Source of the DNA: JAVXGM01 sp036657395
Lineage (GTDB): Bacteria; Bacillota; Clostridia; Peptostreptococcales; Anaerovoracaceae
Direction: 5' to 3'
DNA length: 64,000 nucleotides
NCBI GenBank assembly: GCA_036657395.1
Contig: JAVXGM010000001.1
Location: forward strand, 62,001-126,000
Shown: piece by piece, positions 60,310 through 64,000 of the stretch
How the letters are laid out: every line of letters starts with the position of its first letter
Position numbering within the stretch: the first letter of the stretch is position 1
The notes under the pieces: model-generated
What the model was told of the DNA's origin: nothing
Database searches by the model: none
The model's input: only the letters and a program-made list of their open reading frames with translations
Position numbers and translations under genes: made by a program

Positions 60310-61181
60310 AGAGAATAGGCGCAATTTTATGCCTTTTACTTATTGTTATGACTATGACTGCATCGCTATGCTATGCAGATACTGGAAGCCTAAGCGTGGA
60401 GAAGAGCTCTCCAAAGGATGGCTACAAAGGTGCAGCAGTAGAAAACTTAAGTGTAAAGATTTATTTTAATAAGGGTGTTATTCCTAAAAACGAAGGAATC
60501 AGAGTTAGCAATGCAGAAGCATTTAAACTAACCGACGAAAAAGGGAAAGAAGTCCCTATTCAAATATTATACAGTCACAAAGAAGAAGGCATGATGATGG
60601 TTCTTTCTGATAGTAGCAAGAAAAAAGTTACTATTGAAGGGGATATGACATATACATTAACCATAGATTCGTCATTCCAAGGAACTAACGGGGAAAAATT
60701 GGACAAGCCAGCCAAGGTTGGATTTACCACATTAAACCAGTCAACCACCATGAAGGTAAACATGGGAATGATGGGGGTAATGTTTGTAGGTATGATTTTT
60801 TTCTCAACTAGAAGCATGAAAAAGCAGCAAGAAAAAGAACGGACAGCTCAAGGGAAAACAGATACAGTTAATCCTTATAAAGAAGCAAAGCGTACAGGAA
60901 AGTCTGTAGAAGCTATTGTAGAGAAAGACAAAAAAGCAAAGGAAAAACAGGCTAACAAGGCACAGAAAAACGCAAATAAAAAGGGCAATAAGATGGATGC
61001 TGATGATAATATAGATAGTGATAATCTGCGTGTTGCAGGTCCTAAGCCGATTTCTGCGGCGGGGAGCAAGTATAAGAGCGGTAGAAAGGCACAAGCTGAA
61101 GCTGAGAAGGCTAAAAAGGCCAAAGCAACTACTAGGCCTAAAAGTCAAACTGGCAAGCAAAAAAATACAAAAAAGAAATGA
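60306..61181 (+). CDS. Membrane protein with Ig-like domain and basic tail
   Basis: A 291-residue protein: signal peptide (1-24), an Ig-like Big_5-type domain (about 28-145; SSPKDGY, YFNKGVIP, GDMTYTLTIDSSFQG), a helix (about 155-170), and a cytoplasmic tail of 120 residues dominated by Lys/Ala/Gln (basic, probably disordered). A role linking wall and cytoplasm or binding nucleic acid or membrane is possible. Overlaps tadA by four bases, so it is co-translated with it. Confidence 0.66.
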   Translation: MKRIGAILCLLLIVMTMTASLCYADTGSLSVEKSSPKDGYKGAAVENLSVKIYFNKGVIPKNEGIRVSNAEAFKLTDEKGKEVPIQILYSHKEEGMMMVLSDSSKKKVTIEGDMTYTLTIDSSFQGTNGEKLDKPAKVGFTTLNQSTTMKVNMGMMGVMFVGMIFFSTRSMKKQQEKERTAQGKTDTVNPYKEAKRTGKSVEAIVEKDKKAKEKQANKAQKNANKKGNKMDADDNIDSDNLRVAGPKPISAAGSKYKSGRKAQAEAEKAKKAKATTRPKSQTGKQKNTKKK

Positions 61182-61191
61182 TTTTAGAGTG

Positions 61192-61216
61192 AGCGGGGAA
61201 ACCCGCTTATTTTTTT
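61192..61216 (+). terminator. Terminator upstream of ispE
   Basis: AGCGGG and CCCGCT pair around a GAAA tetraloop (61192-61207), followed by TATTTTTTT. Confidence 0.88.
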
Positions 61217-61258
61217 AAAGTGAGCTTACAACAGACTCACGATAATAGGAGAAATGAA

Positions 61259-62203
61259 ATGAACAAAATAGCAATGAAAGCTTACGGGAAAATTAACCTT
61301 TCAATTGACGTTTTAGGTATGCTTGAAAACGGATACCACGAAGTAGAAATGGTGATGCAACAGGTTCTTCTTCACGACGATATTCTCATTAGATGGTTTC
61401 CAGACAAAAGGGATAGAAAAGATAAAAATCAGGTGGAGATTCAACTATCAACTAACAAATATTACCTACCTAGGGATCAACGAAATTTGGCTTACAAAGC
61501 AGCCCTTGTAATGATTGATAATTTTGGAGATGGGAAAAACGGCAGAATACGAATCGATATTAAAAAACGAATTCCTGTGGCAGCAGGCCTTGGTGGGGGC
61601 AGCAGTAATGCAGCTGCAGTTATCCACGGATTAAACAAGATGTGGGAGTTGAATTTGTCTGTAAAAGAATTATGCAAAGTGGGTGAAGCTTTGGGTGCAG
61701 ATGTACCATTTGCAATTATGGGGCAGGCAAAAGCAAATAAAAATTTAGAATTGTCTGGGGATCCATTAGCCACACATTGTGCAATAGCCAGAGGTACAGG
61801 AACTCAGTTAGAACCTATAGCCAAGGGACTTAACAGCTATGTAGTTTTGATAAAGCCTCCAATTAGTGTATCTACACCAATTGTATATAAAGGGATAGAC
61901 GAAGTTGAAATACCATCTCATCCAGATGGAATGGATTTAATTAAAGGTCTTTTAGAGGAAGACCAAAAAAGAATTGAAAAAAACATGATTAATGTACTTG
62001 AAAACTTTACTCTAAAGAGGTATCCTATTGCTATGTATACAAAGAACAAAGTTATTGCGGCATGTGCAAAAAGCAAGGTCTTAATGAGTGGAAGCGGACC
62101 TACTATATTTGCTTTGTGTAAGGATGAAGAAGAGGCGCAAGGGCGCTGTAAAGTATTGTCATCGGAAAATGAAGAAACCTTTTGGACAAGGGCTACATTT
62201 TAA
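61259..62203 (+). CDS. ispE: 4-diphosphocytidyl-2-C-methyl-D-erythritol kinase
   Basis: A 314-residue GHMP kinase of the MEP (non-mevalonate) isoprenoid pathway. Motifs: KAYGKINLSIDVLGMLENGYHEV, the ATP loop VAAGLGGGSSNAAAV, GADVPFAIMG, and the third GHMP motif KVLMSGSGPTIFAL. Slightly longer than usual (about 285) owing to inserts near residues 55 and 175. The ATG at 61259 follows TAGGAG; an earlier in-frame start at 61220 is unlikely. GntR regulator follows 15 bases later. Confidence 0.94.
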   Translation: MNKIAMKAYGKINLSIDVLGMLENGYHEVEMVMQQVLLHDDILIRWFPDKRDRKDKNQVEIQLSTNKYYLPRDQRNLAYKAALVMIDNFGDGKNGRIRIDIKKRIPVAAGLGGGSSNAAAVIHGLNKMWELNLSVKELCKVGEALGADVPFAIMGQAKANKNLELSGDPLATHCAIARGTGTQLEPIAKGLNSYVVLIKPPISVSTPIVYKGIDEVEIPSHPDGMDLIKGLLEEDQKRIEKNMINVLENFTLKRYPIAMYTKNKVIAACAKSKVLMSGSGPTIFALCKDEEEAQGRCKVLSSENEETFWTRATF

Positions 62204-62218
62204 TAGAGAGGAAATAAT

Positions 62219-62878
62219 ATGCTAAATTTCGATATTCAAAATCATAGGCCTCTACGTGAGATTGTCTACGAAGAATTAAAGGTGAAAATTCTTAAAGGGG
62301 AGATTGTACCAGGGACTAGAATGATGGAAGTAGAGCTTGCTGAAGATATGGGAGTGAGCAGGACTCCAATTCGTGAGGCTATTCGAAAGTTGGAAAAGGA
62401 AGGGCTTGTTACGATTGAGCCCAGAAGGGGTGCATATGCGTCTCAGATCTCCACAAAGGATATGGTGGACATTCTGGAAGTTCGTCAGGACATGGAGGGG
62501 TTGGCCGCTTTTTTTGCGGCAAAGCGTATGAGCCAGGCGCAAATTGCAGAACTGTATAAAGTATCAGAAGCATATGATCAGGCAGTAAAAGAAAGTAATA
62601 CAGGCGAGATGATCGCCTATGACACTAAGTTTCATCATATTATAGTAGAATCTTGCAATAACAAAATTCTGGTTCAAATGATTGAGCAATTACAGGAATT
62701 AGTGCTTAGATTTAGGTATATTTATTATGATAATTTCAGACGTGGAGAAAACATGCCAGCCGAACATAAACTCATTGTAGATGCTATTAATGATGGACGA
62801 GCCGAAGATGCTAGAAAAGCTGCCGACGTGCATATTGATAGATTGAAAGAAATGGTTATTAACGAAGATGTAGTATAA
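62219..62878 (+). CDS. GntR/FadR-family transcriptional regulator
   Basis: A 219-residue FCD-type GntR regulator. The winged helix is LREIVYEELKVKILKGEIVPGTRM, DMGVSRTPIREAIRKLEKEGLVTIEPRRGAYAS; the ligand domain (about 85-215) has DMEGLAAFFAAKR and the metal-binding His pattern (DTKFHHIIVES, EHKLIVDAI, ADVHIDRL). It responds to a small acid in most relatives; the operon partner ispE and the convergent ridA do not reveal which. It follows ispE closely. Confidence 0.9.
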   Translation: MLNFDIQNHRPLREIVYEELKVKILKGEIVPGTRMMEVELAEDMGVSRTPIREAIRKLEKEGLVTIEPRRGAYASQISTKDMVDILEVRQDMEGLAAFFAAKRMSQAQIAELYKVSEAYDQAVKESNTGEMIAYDTKFHHIIVESCNNKILVQMIEQLQELVLRFRYIYYDNFRRGENMPAEHKLIVDAINDGRAEDARKAADVHIDRLKEMVINEDVV

Positions 62879-62880
62879 AT

Positions 62881-62917
62881 AAAAGAGGGAGTAGATTTTC
62901 TACTCCCTCTTTTATTT
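62881..62917. terminator. Terminator between GntR and ridA
   Basis: AAAAGAGGGAGTAGA pairs with TCTACTCCCTCTTTT around a short loop. A and T flanks allow termination in both directions between convergent genes. Confidence 0.92.
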
Positions 62918-62957
62918 AGGAGATAGCCATGAAAGTGAGTGGTAATTTCTAAGCTTT

Positions 62958-63338
62958 TTATACATGAGCAATCGTTTCTATTTCCACCAAAACATCCTTT
63001 GGCAGGCGGGCGACTTCTACAGCTGACCTTGAGGGAAGATTGTCTCCAGTGAAAAATTGTGCGTAGACGTTGTTTAATTTTCCAAAGTCGTTCATATCCT
63101 TAATAAATACAGTTGTTTTTACTACGTTGTTTAAACATGTTCCAGCTTCTTGTAAAATTGCAGAAATGTTTTTGAAAACCTGTGTGGCTTGCTCTTCAAT
63201 TGTAGTACCAATGATTTCTCCTGTTATAGGATCTAAAGGAATCTGTCCAGAAGTGAAGACCATACCATTTAAGATATTTGCTTGAACATAAGGACCGATT
63301 GCGGCTGGTGCTTTTTTTGTTGAAATGGTTTTTCTCAT
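62958..63338 (-). CDS. ridA: RidA-family enamine/imine deaminase
   Basis: A 126-residue YjgF/YER057c/UK114 protein that hydrolyses reactive enamines and imines from PLP enzymes. The typical pattern is seen: APAAIGPYVQANILNGMVFTSGQIPLDP, TTVFIKDMNDFGKLNNVY and a SRSAVEVARLPKDVLVEIE ending with the substrate Arg and Glu. Trimer-forming family, cytoplasmic. It follows the aroE-aroK gene on the minus strand by 18 bases. Confidence 0.94.
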   Translation of the reverse strand: MRKTISTKKAPAAIGPYVQANILNGMVFTSGQIPLDPITGEIIGTTIEEQATQVFKNISAILQEAGTCLNNVVKTTVFIKDMNDFGKLNNVYAQFFTGDNLPSRSAVEVARLPKDVLVEIETIAHV

Positions 63339-63356
63339 TGTTTTGCCTCCTGTTTC

Positions 63357-64000
63357 CTACTTTTCCAAAATTGAAAGTAGTTTTTTTACAATAGAATCTT
63401 TGTCATTTGCGTTATCAAATGTAAGATCCATGTATTTATTATACAGGGGAAGGCGGGTTTCGTATATACTTTTTATGCTTTCTCTATCCTTTGATAGTGG
63501 TCGTCCGCTGAGTGAAAGTTCATCTAGGGCTCTAGTTATAAAGACAACTCGCCCGTTTTGCCTAAGGGCATCTATAGTAGATTTTCTTAAAACAGCCCCA
63601 CCACCAGTGGAAATGATTTGATTTTGCTCCTTGCCAACAGCTTTTGCTATATTCTCTTCCAAATTGCGAAAATGTGCCTGGCCATGATTCTTGAAAATTT
63701 GAGGAATGGTTTCTCCTGCAATTTTTTCAATTTCTTGATCCATATCTACAAAAGGGCGATCCATGGCTTCAGATAGCAATTTCCCTAAAGTGGTTTTGCC
63801 GCACCCAGGCATGCCTATGAGGACAATGTTTTCCATGGCTGCTGATAACTCTTGAATTATTTTTTGGTTTTTCCCTTGAAAATCTGTATTTCCTAGAAAA
63901 TATTCTCCAGCGGCTGTGGCCTGGGCTACTAGCATAGGCAGCCCATTGGTGTATGGAATATTGGCGTCTTTTGCTTGTAGAAGCAAATTTGTAGTAAAAG
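63357..64000 (-). CDS. aroK: Fused shikimate dehydrogenase/shikimate kinase (partial)
   Basis: The frame is open to the right edge. The first ~40 visible residues match the end of AroE (TTNLLLQAKDANIPYTNGLPMLVAQA, the C-terminal NGLxMLVxQA motif); after a 15-residue linker, shikimate kinase begins at ENIVLIGMPGCGKTTLG (Walker A) with FVDMDQEIEK, HFRNLEENIA, ISTGGGAVLR and the lid SLSGRPLSKDR. This is a bifunctional AroE-AroK protein; only the C-terminus of AroE is in the window. AroK is about 165 residues, complete. Confidence 0.9.
   Translation of the reverse strand, partial: FTTNLLLQAKDANIPYTNGLPMLVAQATAAGEYFLGNTDFQGKNQKIIQELSAAMENIVLIGMPGCGKTTLGKLLSEAMDRPFVDMDQEIEKIAGETIPQIFKNHGQAHFRNLEENIAKAVGKEQNQIISTGGGAVLRKSTIDALRQNGRVVFITRALDELSLSGRPLSKDRESIKSIYETRLPLYNKYMDLTFDNANDKDSIVKKLLSILEK

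Noticed and set aside
60804..61160. Minus-strand hydrophobic frame opposite the basic tail of the Ig-like protein
   Set aside because: Complement of a lysine/alanine-rich region, giving Phe/Leu runs by codon symmetry; no start signals.

Overview
The window is a low-GC Firmicutes chromosome segment. Gene content suggests an anaerobic, amino-acid-using member of Clostridia, possibly the Anaerovoracaceae / Clostridiales Family XIII group. That placement is inferred from the mix of a family II pyrophosphatase with CBS domains, several sodium-driven amino-acid or organic-acid transporters, late cobalamin genes, a sporulation-family membrane protein, a class B sortase and fibronectin-type surface proteins. 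No rRNA, tRNA, CRISPR array or complete IS element was seen.

Layout. 1-2.6 kb: tail of upp, tyrS, then rplM-rpsI behind a strong promoter and a structured leader. 2.6-9.8 kb: transport block with a DUF3311 protein, an OmpR-type two-component system, and two sodium:solute symporters, the second coupled to a 57-residue membrane protein missed by length filters. 9.8-20.1 kb: pyrophosphatase, a decayed MATE fragment, a cache-type histidine kinase with a response regulator carrying an apparent DUF2294 output domain, an APC permease, a DUF1847 protein, exonuclease III, NnrE and a phosphohexomutase. 20.3-21.7 kb: AGCS symporter. 21.7-27.5 kb: a heavily deleted prophage or integrative element (terminase, head, scaffold and capsid pieces, a serine recombinase stump, HicAB, small membrane peptides and a candidate structured RNA).

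27.6-31.1 kb holds housekeeping genes (MazG-like, LarE, HD hydrolase, EamA exporter). 31.3-36.2 kb is a late cobalamin operon (cobT, cobU, cobS, a short CobU-like protein, cobC-like, SpoIIM-like). 36.2-40.2 kb runs leftward: NagZ, BioY, BirA and an M20 amidohydrolase. 40.3-44.9 kb is a lysine/diaminopimelate operon (lysA, lysC, decayed dapF, dapA, dapB) controlled by a lysine riboswitch plus terminator.

The most unusual part is 45-57.4 kb. Six exported or membrane-anchored proteins appear to share a domain resembling the sulfite-oxidase molybdopterin fold without a conserved metal-ligand cysteine; three of them also carry fibronectin type III repeats. They sit with an ECF-like transporter made of an S-like membrane protein, two ATPases and a T protein fused to an outward-facing purple-acid-phosphatase-like module. 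A class B sortase follows. I read this as an uncharacterised capture, dephosphorylation and import system; the substrate is unknown. From 58 kb onward: CvpA, an unknown protein, tadA, an Ig-like membrane protein, ispE, a GntR regulator, RidA, and an aroE-aroK fusion running off the right edge.
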